Below, piece after piece: positions 55,046-64,000 of a stretch of DNA of 64,000 bases. Made by a program: the position numbers and the translations under genes. Below the pieces are notes generated by a model. That model worked only from the letters and a program-made list of their open reading frames with translations. It did not search any database and had not been told where the DNA came from. The stretch is from contig NZ_JAHRGL010000049.1 in NCBI RefSeq assembly GCF_019097855.1, positions 35,758-99,757 on the forward strand, written 5' to 3'. How positions within the stretch are numbered: position 1 is the stretch's first letter; each line of letters opens with the position of its first letter. This stretch comes from Geopseudomonas aromaticivorans (GTDB lineage: Bacteria > Pseudomonadota > Gammaproteobacteria > Pseudomonadales > Pseudomonadaceae).

Positions 55046-55684
55046 TTACGGCTCCTCGTCGTCCTCCTCCTCATGCATCAGTGCCAGGCTGCGCGCCACC
55101 AGCAGGGCAATGAACATCACCCCCATCACCGCCTCGGCCCCGGCCAGCAGCCGCGCCGCGGGCGCGATGGCATGGATGTCGCCGTAACCTACCGTGGTAA
55201 GGGTCGCCAGGCTGTAGTAGACGAAGTCGTCCAGCAGCAGCTTGTCCACACTGTTGAACGCCCCCGGCACCAGCCCGCTGACCACCTGGTAGGCGAAAGC
55301 GAAGGCCAGGCCCAGCTGCAGGTAGAGCGCACACAGGCCATAGAGCAGCTCCTTGGTCACCGGCCGCTCGCCGGTGACGCGGTGGAACAGGGTGGCGCAG
55401 AGCAGCAGGTAGAAGGCGATCAGTCCCAGGCCGTCGCTCAGCGCCTGCGGCAGCACAATCAGCTGATCGAGGCTGAGCAACAGCAGGTTGCCCATGCCGA
55501 TCAGCAGCGCCAGCTGCTGGAACAGGCGCTTGTGGCGCAGGGTGTTGATCCCCGCCAGCACCAGGCCGAGCAGGCAGCCCCACTCCAGCCACAGCGGCGG
55601 CGCGGGCCAGCCCATCACCAGGGTCAGCAGGACGCTGGCGACCAGCAGCAGGCGAAAGCGGTAGCGCAGCAGGATTTCGTTCAC
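55046..55684 (-). CDS. Ion-channel family (two-TM K+ channel) membrane protein
   Basis: 212 residues. An N-terminal part with about four hydrophobic helices is followed by a pore module: outer helix ELLYGLCALYLQLGLAFAFA, pore helix DDFVYYSLATLTTVGYGDI and inner helix. TVGYGD is the K+ selectivity filter. Short acidic C-terminus (HEEEDDEEP) and no ligand-binding or RCK domain. Likely a potassium channel; gating unknown. Its ATG at 55684 is the first of the frame. Confidence 0.85.
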   Translation of the reverse strand: MNEILLRYRFRLLLVASVLLTLVMGWPAPPLWLEWGCLLGLVLAGINTLRHKRLFQQLALLIGMGNLLLLSLDQLIVLPQALSDGLGLIAFYLLLCATLFHRVTGERPVTKELLYGLCALYLQLGLAFAFAYQVVSGLVPGAFNSVDKLLLDDFVYYSLATLTTVGYGDIHAIAPAARLLAGAEAVMGVMFIALLVARSLALMHEEEDDEEP

Positions 55685-55761
55685 ACGTAGCAGCCCGGGA
55701 AGATGCAGGGTGAGGCGAGTCTGCAGAAGGCAACCCGCGGCGTCCAGCCGCCCACAAACGA

Positions 55762-55787
55762 CAACGCCGCCCCGAGGAGCGGCGTTG
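55762..55787 (-). terminator. Intrinsic terminator of the yceI operon
   Basis: CAACGCCGC (55762-55770) pairs with GCGGCGTTG (55779-55787). On the minus strand it is followed by T/G-rich sequence. 18 bp beyond the YceI stop. Confidence 0.65.
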
Positions 55788-55804
55788 CAGCAGGGTAGCG
55801 CAGC

Positions 55805-56380
55805 TTACTGGCGCACGCCTTCCACCGAGATGATCAGCTCGACGTCCTGGGACGCCGGGCCGAGGTCCTTCTGGATGTCGAAGTCCTTCAGCTTGAGCTT
55901 GGTGCTGCCCTCGAAACCGGCGCGGTAGCCGCCCCACGGGTCGTCGCCTTCGCCGACGAACTTGGCGGCGATCACCACCGGCTTGGTCACGCCGTTGAGG
56001 GTCAGGTTGCCGGTGATGTCGGCGCTGCCTGCGCCGGTGGACTTCACGCTGGTCGACTCGAAAGTCGCGGTCGGGTGTTTGGCGACGTTGAGGAAGTCGG
56101 CGCTGCGCAAGTGCTTGTCGCGCTCGGCGTGGTTGGAGTCGACGCTGGCGGTGTTCAGCTCGACCTTGACCTTGCTCGCCTCGGGCTTGGCGGCGTCGAA
56201 GCTGAAGCTGCCGTCGAAGTCCTTGAAGGTGCCGTACAGCCAGCTGTAGCCGAGGTGACTGATCTTGAAGTTGACGAAGGCATGCTGGCCTTCCTTGTCG
56301 ATCTTGTAGTCGGCGGCCATGGCCTGGGCGCCGAACAGCAGGGAACCGAGGCTCAGGGCGAGCAGGGACTTCTTCAGCAT
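55805..56380 (-). CDS. yceI: YceI-family periplasmic lipid-binding protein
   Basis: 191 residues: signal peptide [20 protein letters not shown] (cleavage near AMA-ADY), then the lipocalin-like YceI domain ([55 protein letters not shown]). Binds polyisoprenoid lipids in known members. GGAG precedes the ATG. 26 bp downstream of the cytochrome b561 gene on the same strand, a conserved pairing that suggests a role with membrane quinones. Confidence 0.9.
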   Translation of the reverse strand: MLKKSLLALSLGSLLFGAQAMAADYKIDKEGQHAFVNFKISHLGYSWLYGTFKDFDGSFSFDAAKPEASKVKVELNTASVDSNHAERDKHLRSADFLNVAKHPTATFESTSVKSTGAGSADITGNLTLNGVTKPVVIAAKFVGEGDDPWGGYRAGFEGSTKLKLKDFDIQKDLGPASQDVELIISVEGVRQ

Positions 56381-56406
56381 GGGGATACTCCGTTGCAGGT
56401 GAGGAT

Positions 56407-56961
56407 TCAGTCGCGCTCGCGACCGAGCATGCGGCTCAGGGTCGCGTCGCGATCGATGAAGTGGTGCTTGAGCGCGGCCAGGGCATGCAGGGCGGCCAGA
56501 CCGACCAGGCCCCAGGCCAGCCAGCGGTGCACGACACCGGCGAGGTCTTCCTGGCCGTCCACGCCGCTCAGGGTGGCGGGCACGCTGAACCAGCCGAACA
56601 CCTCGATGGCGCGGCCGTCGGCGGTGGAGATCAGGTAGCCGGAGAGCATCAGGACGAACAGGCCGAGGTACAGCAGGCCGTGCACCAGCGCAGCGCCGCG
56701 GCGAGTCAGCGCGCTGTAGCTGGCCAGCGCCGCGGGCGGCGGGCTGGCCAGACGCCAGAGCAGGCGCAGCAGCATGGCGAGCAGCAGCAGGATGCCGATG
56801 CCCTTGTGCAGCTCGGGCGCACGGCGGTACCAGCTGCTGTAGTAGTCGAGGCCGACCATCCACAGACCGAGGCCGAACAGGCCGAACACCGCCAGGGCGA
56901 CGCCCCAGTGGAGGAGAATGCTGATCAGCCCGTAACGCCGGGCGGAATTGCGCCATTGCAT
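56407..56961 (-). CDS. Cytochrome b561 family protein
   Basis: 184 residues, four membrane helices, opening [20 protein letters not shown], where the His in LLHWGVA is a heme ligand. Further His are in [17 protein letters not shown] and [20 protein letters not shown], supplying two b-heme sites. Di-heme quinone-linked electron carrier in the inner membrane. The family start (MQW) is preferred over an upstream GTG/ATG-open extension. Probably co-transcribed with yceI. Confidence 0.88.
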   Translation of the reverse strand: MQWRNSARRYGLISILLHWGVALAVFGLFGLGLWMVGLDYYSSWYRRAPELHKGIGILLLLAMLLRLLWRLASPPPAALASYSALTRRGAALVHGLLYLGLFVLMLSGYLISTADGRAIEVFGWFSVPATLSGVDGQEDLAGVVHRWLAWGLVGLAALHALAALKHHFIDRDATLSRMLGRERD

Positions 56962-57152
56962 GAGAAGGATTCCCGTTAAACGCGTGAAGGCAAGACTAAC
57001 AACAAACCCATCGATATAAAGCGCAAATTTTGCGTCAAAGACATCCAGAATATCGATACCTTGCCCGGCAATCACGTCAACGTCCTGCTCATCCCGGGGC
57101 GGACGGGGCTAAACTGTGCGCCCTGCCCGATCCCGCCCGAGGAGAACCGCCG

Positions 57153-58559
57153 ATGAGCCGCAACCAGCAGTGGATGGAGCGCGACCTTGCCGTGCTCTGG
57201 CACCCCTGTACGCAGATGAAGGATCACGAGCAGCTGCCGCTGATCCCGGTCCGTCGCGGCGAGGGCGTATGGCTGGAGGACTTTGACGGCAAGCGCTACC
57301 TGGACGCGGTCAGCTCCTGGTGGGTCAACGTGTTCGGCCATGCCAATCCGCGCATCAGCGCGCGGATCAAGGCCCAGCTCGACCAGCTCGAGCACGTGAT
57401 GCTGGCCGGCTTCAGCCATCAGCCGGTGATTGAGCTGTCCGAGCGGCTGGTACGGATCACCCCTGCCGGGCTGGAGCGAGTGTTCTACGCCGACAACGGC
57501 TCCTCGGGCATCGAGGTGGCGCTGAAGATGAGCTTCCACTACTGGCGCAACTGCGGCCACGAGGGCAAGAAGCGCTTCGTCACCCTGACCAACAGCTACC
57601 ATGGCGAGACCGTAGCGGCGATGTCGGTGGGCGACGTGGCGCTGTTCACCGACACCTACAAGCCGCTGCTGCTGGACACCCTCAAGGTGCCCAGCCCGGA
57701 CTGCTACCATCGCCCGGAAGGGGTCAGCTGGGAGGCGCATTCGCGGACCATGTTCGCCCACATGGAACAGACCCTCGCCGAGCATCACCGGGAGATCGCC
57801 GCGGTGATCGTCGAGCCGCTGATCCAGGGCGCCGGCGGCATGCGCATGTACCATCCCATCTACCTGCAGCTGCTGCGCGAGGCCTGCGACCGCTACCAGG
57901 TGCACCTGATCCACGACGAGATCGCCGTCGGCTTCGGCCGCACCGGCAGCATGTTCGCCTGCGAGCAGGCCGGCATCACCCCCGACTTCCTGGTGCTGTC
58001 CAAGGCGCTGACCGGCGGCTACCTGCCGATGGCCGCGGTGCTCACCACCGACACCGTGTACCAGGCGTTCTACGCCGACTACGCCACCCTGCGCGCCTTC
58101 CTCCACTCGCACACCTACACCGGCAACCCGCTGGCCTGCGCCGCCGCCCTGGCCACCCTGGACATCTTCGAAGAAGACAACGTCATCGACAGCAACCGGG
58201 CGCTGGCCACGCACATGGGCCGCGCCTGCGCCCACCTCGCCGAGCATCCGCATGTCGCCGAGGTCCGCCAGACCGGCATGGCCCTGGCCATCGAGATGGT
58301 CCAGGACAAGGCGGGCAAGACGCCCTATCCGTGGCAGGAACGGCGCGGCATGGCGGTCTACCAGCATGCGCTGTCGCGCGGCGCCCTGCTGCGCCCGCTG
58401 GGCAGCGTGGTGTACTTCCTGCCGCCCTACGTGATCACCCCCGAGCAGATCGACTTCCTCGCCGAGGTGGCCAGCGAAGGCATCGACCGGGCCACCCGCC
58501 CCCGCGTCAGCGTCGCGGTGCCGGCCGGCGCGCCGGCCGAGTTCCGCGATCCGGGCTGA
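57153..58559 (+). CDS. bioA: Adenosylmethionine-8-amino-7-oxononanoate aminotransferase
   Basis: 468 residues, PLP fold type I. DAPA synthase step of biotin synthesis, using AdoMet as amino donor. Diagnostic blocks: LWHPCTQMKDHEQLPLIPV, YLDAVSSWWVNVFGHANP, NSYHGETVAAMSVGD, LIHDEIAVGFGRTGSMFACE and LVLSKALTGGYLPMAAVL (PLP-binding Lys near 283). GAGGAG precedes the ATG. Not next to other bio genes. A C-terminal extension of about 25 residues is Pro/Ala-rich. Confidence 0.93.
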   Translation: MSRNQQWMERDLAVLWHPCTQMKDHEQLPLIPVRRGEGVWLEDFDGKRYLDAVSSWWVNVFGHANPRISARIKAQLDQLEHVMLAGFSHQPVIELSERLVRITPAGLERVFYADNGSSGIEVALKMSFHYWRNCGHEGKKRFVTLTNSYHGETVAAMSVGDVALFTDTYKPLLLDTLKVPSPDCYHRPEGVSWEAHSRTMFAHMEQTLAEHHREIAAVIVEPLIQGAGGMRMYHPIYLQLLREACDRYQVHLIHDEIAVGFGRTGSMFACEQAGITPDFLVLSKALTGGYLPMAAVLTTDTVYQAFYADYATLRAFLHSHTYTGNPLACAAALATLDIFEEDNVIDSNRALATHMGRACAHLAEHPHVAEVRQTGMALAIEMVQDKAGKTPYPWQERRGMAVYQHALSRGALLRPLGSVVYFLPPYVITPEQIDFLAEVASEGIDRATRPRVSVAVPAGAPAEFRDPG

Positions 58560-58665
58560 TCCCGAGGCGGCGCACGCGGCATCGCAAGATGCTGCGGCCG
58601 GCTGCGGTGCACTCGGCGCACCCTGCGGTTAAACTCTGCGCTTTCCCTGCCGATCGTTCACGCCC

Positions 58666-59385
58666 ATGCGCCTCTCCCGTTTCTTCATCGACGCTCCCCT
58701 CGCCCTTGGCCGCCATGCGCTGCCGGAGGCCCAGGCCCACTACATCGGCCGCGTGCTGCGCCTTGCCGTCGGCGATTCGCTGCAGCTGTTCGACGGCAGC
58801 GGCCAGGAATTCGTCGGCGAACTGGTCGAGGTGGGCAAGAAAAGCGTGCAGGTCGAGCTGCGCGAGGAACGCCCCGGCCTGGCCGAGTCGCCGCTGCGTA
58901 TTCACCTGGGCCAGGGCCTGTCCCGCGGCGAGCGCATGGACTGGGCGATCCAGAAAGCCACCGAGCTGGGCGTCACCGAGATCACCCCGCTGGTCAGCGA
59001 GCGCTGCGAGGTACGCCTGAAGGACGAACGTGCCGACAAGCGCCTGGCCCACTGGCGGCAGATCGCCATCAGCGCCTGCGAGCAGTGCGGCCGCTCGGTG
59101 CTGCCGACCCTCCATGCGCCCGTTGTGCTGGCCGACTGGCTGGCGCAGACCGAAGCCGAGTTGAAGCTGGTGCTGCACCCGGTAGCCGAGGCGCTGGCCA
59201 GCCATTCCCGCCCGCAATCCCTGGCGTTCCTGATCGGGCCGGAGGGCGGCCTGTCCGCGGCCGAGGTGCAGCAGGCACAACGCGCCGGCTATCACGCCGC
59301 CCGCCTCGGCCCGCGGGTGTTGCGCACCGAAACCGCACCGGTGGTGGCGCTCAGCGTGGCGCAGCAGCTGTGGGGCGACTTCTAG
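58666..59385 (+). CDS. rsmE: 16S rRNA (uracil1498-N3)-methyltransferase
   Basis: 239 residues: N-terminal PUA-like domain and C-terminal SPOUT (knotted) methyltransferase. Family signatures: RMDWAIQKATELGVTEITPL, VSERCEVRLK, FLIGPEGGLSAAEV and LGPRVLRTETAPVVAL. Methylates U1498 of 16S rRNA using AdoMet. Starts 106 bp after bioA and ends in a terminator shared with the convergent chpC. Confidence 0.94.
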   Translation: MRLSRFFIDAPLALGRHALPEAQAHYIGRVLRLAVGDSLQLFDGSGQEFVGELVEVGKKSVQVELREERPGLAESPLRIHLGQGLSRGERMDWAIQKATELGVTEITPLVSERCEVRLKDERADKRLAHWRQIAISACEQCGRSVLPTLHAPVVLADWLAQTEAELKLVLHPVAEALASHSRPQSLAFLIGPEGGLSAAEVQQAQRAGYHAARLGPRVLRTETAPVVALSVAQQLWGDF

Positions 59386-59398
59386 GATCGCAAACGAA

Positions 59399-59421
59399 CA
59401 GGCCCGCGCGCGGCGGGCCTG
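59399..59421. terminator. Intrinsic terminator between rsmE and chpC
   Basis: CAGGCCCGC (59399-59407) pairs with GCGGGCCTG (59413-59421), followed by TTGCTTGCT. Located between convergent genes. Confidence 0.75.
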
Positions 59422-59445
59422 TTGCTTGCTCAGCGGTCGAGCGCC

Positions 59446-59922
59446 TCAGATCAGGCCGATATCCGCCAGTTTCTGCTCCAGCCCGACCAGGTCGGGGATT
59501 CTCGCCACGCCCCCCTCCACCTGTGCCGAGTCCAGCTCCAGCGCAGCCAGCGGTGCGCCGGCAGGCGCCAGGCTGGCGTCGAGCTTGTGCGGCCGCGGAA
59601 TGCCCTGCACCAGCAGGGCGAAGAACTTCAGGTGCGGCCGACCACCGAGGGCGTTGATCACCGCGATGCGCGCGCCGGGCGCCGGCGCCGCCGGCGGCGT
59701 GCCACTCGAGGCGGTCTCGAAGGACAGCAGCGGCAGGCGCAGGTCGCGCCAGATGATGTCGCCCAGATACCAGTCCGGCACACCGATCCGCGGCTCGGCC
59801 GGGCGCTGGTTGATCAGTTCGGCCAGCGCCACGCTGGGCACCAGCAGGGTGCGATCGGTCAGGGGCAGCAACAGGCTGCTGAGGGTTTGCGGCGTGGTGC
59901 CGGCTGCGGGGGCTTGGTTCAT
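59446..59922 (-). CDS. chpC: CheW-like adaptor ChpC
   Basis: 158 residues with a CheW-type domain (LLLPLTDRTLLVPSVALAELI, PDWYLGDIIWRDLRLPLLSF), lacking extra domains. In the Pil-Chp system ChpC couples additional receptors to the ChpA kinase controlling type IV pili. AGGAGT precedes the ATG. Last gene of the visible part of the cluster, 28 bp after chpB. Confidence 0.88.
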   Translation of the reverse strand: MNQAPAAGTTPQTLSSLLLPLTDRTLLVPSVALAELINQRPAEPRIGVPDWYLGDIIWRDLRLPLLSFETASSGTPPAAPAPGARIAVINALGGRPHLKFFALLVQGIPRPHKLDASLAPAGAPLAALELDSAQVEGGVARIPDLVGLEQKLADIGLI

Positions 59923-59950
59923 GCCTGACTCCTGAAAACGGCGGCGCGGA

Positions 59951-60973
59951 TCACTGGTCGTACTGCTCGGCCAACCGCGCCACCAGCGCTTCGGCCAACT
60001 CGCGCGGCGACGCGCTGAAACTGCTGTAACCACCTTCGCGCAGGCTGTCGGGCATGCTCGGGCAGGCGCAGCTGTCGGCCGCCTGGGTCCAGATCAGGCC
60101 CCCCTTGCGCAGCACGTAGGCCGCCGCTGCACTGCCGTCGCTGCCCATGCCGCTGAAGGCAATGACGCCGCAGCAGGACGGGAACTGCTGGGCCAGGTTG
60201 AGCATCATCTGGTCGATCGAGGGACTGTAGGGCTCCGGCCAGGGGCGCGGACCGACGCGCATGCGGCCGTCCTCGTCGAAGCTCAGCTCCTGGCCGATCG
60301 GCGCCACCACCACCTCACCGTAGCGCACCCAGTCGCCGGCACGGGCCAGGTTGACCGGCCACTGACTGTGGCGACCGACCGCCTGCGGCAGGCGCTGCTC
60401 GAACGAGGCGTCGATGTGCTGGGCATACACGAAGCCCAGCGGCAGGCCGCCGGGCAGGGCATCGAGGAACTCCTTGACCGCTTCCGGACCACCCAGCGAA
60501 GCCGCCAGCAGCCAGACCTGGCGCGCCGGCTCGCCGGCAGCCAGCGGCGTGCTGGCCAGCGCATCCGGCAGATTGAGCCGCGCGGGGCGCTGCCCTTGAT
60601 TGAGCAACACCTCCAGGCTCGGACCGACCGCACGGGCCGGGTCGCCCACCAGGCGCTTGAGCTTGCCGAGCAACCGCCGCTCCCAGCGCGGGTAGTGCTC
60701 GGAGTGGCGCTCCGGAGCCTGCCCCTCGCCGAACAGCACGGGCACCGTGGCCTGCTCGAGCAACTGGTCGATCAGCGGCGAATCCTCCAGCTGCGCCAGA
60801 TCGACTAGCCACAGATCCGGTGAGCAGGCGCTCAGCTGCTCGCCCTCGAGGCGCAGAGGATCGCTGTTGAGCAGCACCTGATAACCGTTGGCGAGCAGGG
60901 TCTGCTGCAGCACATGGCGCTGCAGAGAGGTATCGGCGATGACCGCCACGCGACCGCTGCTACGTTCAGTCAT
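59951..60973 (-). CDS. chpB: Chemotaxis methylesterase ChpB (CheB-type)
   Basis: 340 residues. The N-terminal half keeps a receiver-like outline (VAVIADTSLQRHVLQQTLLA, DLWLVDLAQL) and the C-terminal half is the methylesterase: LLAASLGGPEAVKEFLDALP (Ser), FVYAQHIDASFEQRLPQ (His) and IAFSGMGSDGSAAAAYVLR (Asp). It removes methyl groups from the PilJ receptor. The start overlaps the chpA stop by 8 bp. Confidence 0.9.
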   Translation of the reverse strand: MTERSSGRVAVIADTSLQRHVLQQTLLANGYQVLLNSDPLRLEGEQLSACSPDLWLVDLAQLEDSPLIDQLLEQATVPVLFGEGQAPERHSEHYPRWERRLLGKLKRLVGDPARAVGPSLEVLLNQGQRPARLNLPDALASTPLAAGEPARQVWLLAASLGGPEAVKEFLDALPGGLPLGFVYAQHIDASFEQRLPQAVGRHSQWPVNLARAGDWVRYGEVVVAPIGQELSFDEDGRMRVGPRPWPEPYSPSIDQMMLNLAQQFPSCCGVIAFSGMGSDGSAAAAYVLRKGGLIWTQAADSCACPSMPDSLREGGYSSFSASPRELAEALVARLAEQYDQ

Positions 60974-63900
60974 GGCGCGGCACCAGCTGCAGGATGTTCT
61001 CCAGCAGCACCGACTCCTGGTACGGCTTGCCGAGGTACTGGTTGACCCCGATGGCCAGGGCGCGCTCGCGGTGCTTATCGCCGGTCCGCGAGGTGATCAT
61101 GATGATCGGCACCCCCTTGAGCCGCTCGTCGTGACGCACCAGGGTGGCCACCTCGAAGCCGTCCATGCGGGGCATCTCGATGTCCAGCAGCATGACGTCC
61201 GGCACGATTTCCTGCAGCTGGGCGATGGCATCCACCCCGTCCTTGGCCGTCACCACGTCCATGCCGTTGCGTTCCAGCAGACGGGTGGTCACCTTGCGCA
61301 CGGTGACCGAGTCGTCGATCACCATGACCAGCGGCGGGCGCTGCTTGCTGCTCTCGTGCTCGAGCTGCGCGGCGCCGGCATGCCGCGGCAGCTGCTGGGC
61401 ATGGCGGGCACGCAGGGCGGCCAGCAGGTCGAGAATCACCACCACCCGGCCATCGCCGAGAATGGTCGCGCCGGAGATGCTGTGCACGGCGGAGAACTGC
61501 GCGCCCAGGCTCTTCACCACGATCTCGCGCGAGCCGGCCAGGCTGTCCACCTGAACTGCCGTGGCGTATTCGGCCGAACGCACCAGAATGACCGGCAGCG
61601 GCAGGCTCTGCCCGTTCAGCTTGGGCCGCTGGCCATTGTTGAGCAGCTCGCCAAGGTACTTGACCTGATACTGCTGGCCGGCATATTCGAAGCGCGGCGA
61701 GTTCGGCTGATAGTAGGCCTCCAGCTCGTACGGCGGGATGCGCACGATACCTTCGACGGTGTTCAGCGGGATGGCGTAGAGGTCCTCGCCGGAGAGCACC
61801 ATCAGCGCGCGGTTGACCGACACGGTGAACGGCAGGCGGACCAGGAAGCGCGTACCCCGGCCGCTGGCCGAGTCGATGCTGACCGTACCGCCGAGCTGCT
61901 TGACGCCGGCGGACACCACGTCCATGCCGACCCCGCGCCCGGAGATCTGGGTGACCTTGGCGGCGGTGGAGAAACCAGCCTCGAGGATGAACTGCAGCAC
62001 CTCGTAGTCCGACAGGTCGGCATCGGCCGCCATCAGGCCACGCTCGATGGCCTTGCGGCGCACCGCGGCGATGTTAACGCCGCCGCCATCGTCGGCCAGG
62101 GTCAGCAGGATGTCGCCACCCTCGCGGCTCAGGCTCAGGCGGATGGTGCCGGCATCGGGCTTGCCCGCGGCGCGGCGCACGTCCAGCGGCTCGATGCCAT
62201 GGTCGACGGCGTTGCGCAGCATGTGCTCCAGCGGCGCCACCATGCCTTCCAGCACGCTGCGGTCCATCTCGCCTTCGGCGTTGTGCACCACCAGCTCGAC
62301 CTGCTTGCCCAGCTCGCCGGCCACCTGCCGGACGATGCGGCGCAGACGCGGCACCAAGCGATCGAAGGGCACCATGCGGGTACGCATCAGGCCTTCCTGC
62401 AGCTCGGTGTTGACCCGCGCCTGTTGCAGCAGCAGGGTTTCCGCATCGCGGTTGCGCGCGGTGAGGGTTTCCTTGAGGTCGAGCAAGTCGGACGCGGACT
62501 CGAACAGCGCACGCGATAGCTGCTGCAGTTGCGAGTAGCGGTCCATTTCCAGCGGGTCGAAGTCCTCGTAGCCGGCACGCTCCCCCTCGGCCTGGTAGCG
62601 CGAGAGAATCTGCGCCTGGGTCTCGGTGTCCAGACGCCGCAACTGGTCGCGCACCCGCTCGATGGTCGCTTCCATCTCGCCGAGCGTGAAGGCGGTATCG
62701 TTGACCTGCTGCTCGACCCGGCCGCGGAAGATCGAGGTCTCACCAGCGAGGTTGACCAGGGCTTCGAGCAACTCGGCCGGCACCTTGACCAGCTCCTGCG
62801 GGGCACGCTTGGCGGCGGCTTCGGCCGCCTCCTGCTGGGCCCGCTGGACGAAGGGCAGGATCTTGCGCGGCACCAGGCGGGTCGCGACCAGTTGCTGCAC
62901 CAGCGGCTCGACCTTGACGGCCAGCGGCGCGACCGGTGCTGGCGAGGTAGCGGCAGCCTCCTCGACCAACCCGGCTCCACGCAGCCGCTCGACGTCGACC
63001 AGCAGACGCTGGTAACCGGCCTGCACCTCGGGGAGCAGGTCGTCCAGCTCGGCGCTCGCGCCGCCCGCTTCGCCCAGGCGCTGCGCGAGCTGCTCGCTCA
63101 GCGCGCCGAGATGCTGCTGGCCGGCCAGCAGCGCACCGCCCTTGAGGGTGTTCAGCACGCGGAGAAACTCGTCCACCGGCGCCGCACCGCTGCTTTCCCA
63201 GCGGCGCAGTGCCGCCTGCAGAGACTCCAGCTGATCGCCGGCCTCTTCGAGGAACAGCGGCAGGACTTCGCTGTCGCTCAGCGCCGGGGTGACGTACTCG
63301 GACCGCGCATCGCCCGCCGGGGCCGCGGCAGGCTCGACAGCCTGCTCCGGCTCGGCCGGCTGCGGCAACTCCGCCGGCGCCTCGACCAGCACCTCGGGCT
63401 CGGACTCGGGCACTGACAACTCGAAGGCCGCAGCCTGGCGGGCGTCGGCGCTCTGCTGCGCCTGGCGGCGGAAGCGGCTAATCGCCTCGATCTGCTGCGC
63501 GCCGTCCGGCAGCGCCTCGTCGTTGCGCAGCGCCTCGAGCATCAGCGCCAGCTGGTCGTGACTTTCCTGCAACAAGCCGAACAGCGCGCGCTCCGCCGGC
63601 AGGCGGCCGTCGGCGAGCCCTTCGTAGAGGAACTCCAGCTCGTGGGCCAGATCGCCGACTTCAGCGATCTCGGCCATCCGCGCACCACCCTTGAGGGTAT
63701 GCAGATCGCGCTGCAGGGCTTCGAGACCGGCACCCTTGCCGCCCTCGGCAATCCACTGCTGCAACGCCTCGCTGGCCGAGTCGAGGATGTCGAAGCCTTC
63801 CTCGAGGAAAATCTGTACCAGCTCCGGATCGCGCTCGACAACCTCGGCGGCCTGGACGGCATGCGCCTGCACGGCCGGGGCGAACTGGCTGGCGCCGCCA

Positions 63901-64000
63901 CCCAGCGACGGGGCTTGCGGCGGCTCGACCGGGGCGTCGAAAGCCAGCTCCGGCCATTCGGCCGCCGCTGGCGCAAAAACGGCAGGCTCGGCCGTGGCTT
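60966..64000 (-). CDS. chpA: Hybrid histidine kinase ChpA (PilL), C-terminal part
   Basis: At least 1011 residues; the N-terminus is outside the window. Visible in order: an Hpt domain (LHTLKGGARMAEI, His around 63699-63701), a second Hpt-like domain with LNTLKGGALLAG (Asn at the His position, 63150-63152), a dimerisation region, a CheA HATPase (NAVDHGIEPLDVRRAAG, GGGVNIAAVRRKA, SGRGVGMDVVS), a CheW-like regulatory domain and a C-terminal receiver (VMVIDDSVTVRKVTTRLLE, MLLDIEMPRMDGFEVATLV). Central kinase of Pil-Chp signalling, controlling twitching motility and cAMP in known systems. Coupled to chpB. Confidence 0.93.
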   Translation of the reverse strand, partial: ATAEPAVFAPAAAEWPELAFDAPVEPPQAPSLGGGASQFAPAVQAHAVQAAEVVERDPELVQIFLEEGFDILDSASEALQQWIAEGGKGAGLEALQRDLHTLKGGARMAEIAEVGDLAHELEFLYEGLADGRLPAERALFGLLQESHDQLALMLEALRNDEALPDGAQQIEAISRFRRQAQQSADARQAAAFELSVPESEPEVLVEAPAELPQPAEPEQAVEPAAAPAGDARSEYVTPALSDSEVLPLFLEEAGDQLESLQAALRRWESSGAAPVDEFLRVLNTLKGGALLAGQQHLGALSEQLAQRLGEAGGASAELDDLLPEVQAGYQRLLVDVERLRGAGLVEEAAATSPAPVAPLAVKVEPLVQQLVATRLVPRKILPFVQRAQQEAAEAAAKRAPQELVKVPAELLEALVNLAGETSIFRGRVEQQVNDTAFTLGEMEATIERVRDQLRRLDTETQAQILSRYQAEGERAGYEDFDPLEMDRYSQLQQLSRALFESASDLLDLKETLTARNRDAETLLLQQARVNTELQEGLMRTRMVPFDRLVPRLRRIVRQVAGELGKQVELVVHNAEGEMDRSVLEGMVAPLEHMLRNAVDHGIEPLDVRRAAGKPDAGTIRLSLSREGGDILLTLADDGGGVNIAAVRRKAIERGLMAADADLSDYEVLQFILEAGFSTAAKVTQISGRGVGMDVVSAGVKQLGGTVSIDSASGRGTRFLVRLPFTVSVNRALMVLSGEDLYAIPLNTVEGIVRIPPYELEAYYQPNSPRFEYAGQQYQVKYLGELLNNGQRPKLNGQSLPLPVILVRSAEYATAVQVDSLAGSREIVVKSLGAQFSAVHSISGATILGDGRVVVILDLLAALRARHAQQLPRHAGAAQLEHESSKQRPPLVMVIDDSVTVRKVTTRLLERNGMDVVTAKDGVDAIAQLQEIVPDVMLLDIEMPRMDGFEVATLVRHDERLKGVPIIMITSRTGDKHRERALAIGVNQYLGKPYQESVLLENILQLVPRHD

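Noticed and set aside
60888-62519. 543-residue plus-strand frame opposite chpA
   Set aside because: Antisense to the kinase and receiver domains of chpA; His/Gln-rich shadow frame.

Overview
The window is high-GC bacterial chromosome that reads as Pseudomonas sensu lato. Indicators are Pseudomonas-type small periplasmic DUF2790 proteins, a Pil-Chp chemotaxis block (chpA-chpB-chpC) next to rsmE and bioA, a SAH riboswitch ahead of ahcY-metF, ligB, RhlE with a long basic tail, and REP-like inverted repeats. The genus is inferred from gene content; no rRNA is present to settle the species.

Left part (1-23,900), ordinary chromosome. It starts with alkylation repair (5' part of an Ogt/Ada-type methyltransferase, divergent from alkA), a hotdog thioesterase, an anchored unknown protein and a DUF2790 protein. 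A translationally coupled ArsA-like ATPase/CDF transporter pair follows. The next 12 kb is a mirror-image cluster of two FUSC-type tripartite efflux systems (OMF-FUSC-DUF1656-HlyD on the minus strand, FUSC-DUF1656-HlyD-OMF on the plus strand) around a LysR gene and a PobR-like AraC gene. Then come a DUF2950/DUF3300 pair, a His/Asp-repeat small protein, a decayed DUF4145 gene and a mini RTX protein.

Centre (23,972-39,997), a genomic island of about 16 kb inserted in the 3' end of tRNA-Thr(TGT). It is bounded by a 57-bp direct repeat with one mismatch, and the intact tRNA is on the right. At its left end are a P4-type tyrosine integrase and clustered GTTAGCCCG motifs, which recur at the right end. 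Next come an AT-rich orphan gene and a compact plus-strand module: AlpA-like HTH, small ORF, primase-like domain lacking the usual Cys/His ligands, RepA-like ATPase with a GGAC-rich inverted-repeat tail, and three small unknown proteins. The cargo is a five-gene, tightly coupled operon hsdM-hsdS-SIR2-AlbA_2/ATPase-hsdR ending in a strong terminator. This is the best candidate for an unusual system: a type I restriction-modification locus with a SIR2-like protein and a Schlafen/AlbA_2-like protein built in between the specificity and restriction subunits.

Right part (40,082-64,000), core functions. A membrane TlpA-type thioredoxin protein is followed by the C4-dicarboxylate TRAP system dctB-dctD-dctP-dctQ-dctM, with a recognisable sigma54 promoter and two enhancer-like dyads between dctD and dctP. 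Then come ligB with a signal peptide, a lipoprotein cytochrome c', SAH riboswitch-ahcY-metF, rhlE, a two-TM K+ channel, yceI-cytochrome b561, bioA, rsmE, and chpC-chpB-chpA (chpA runs off the right edge).
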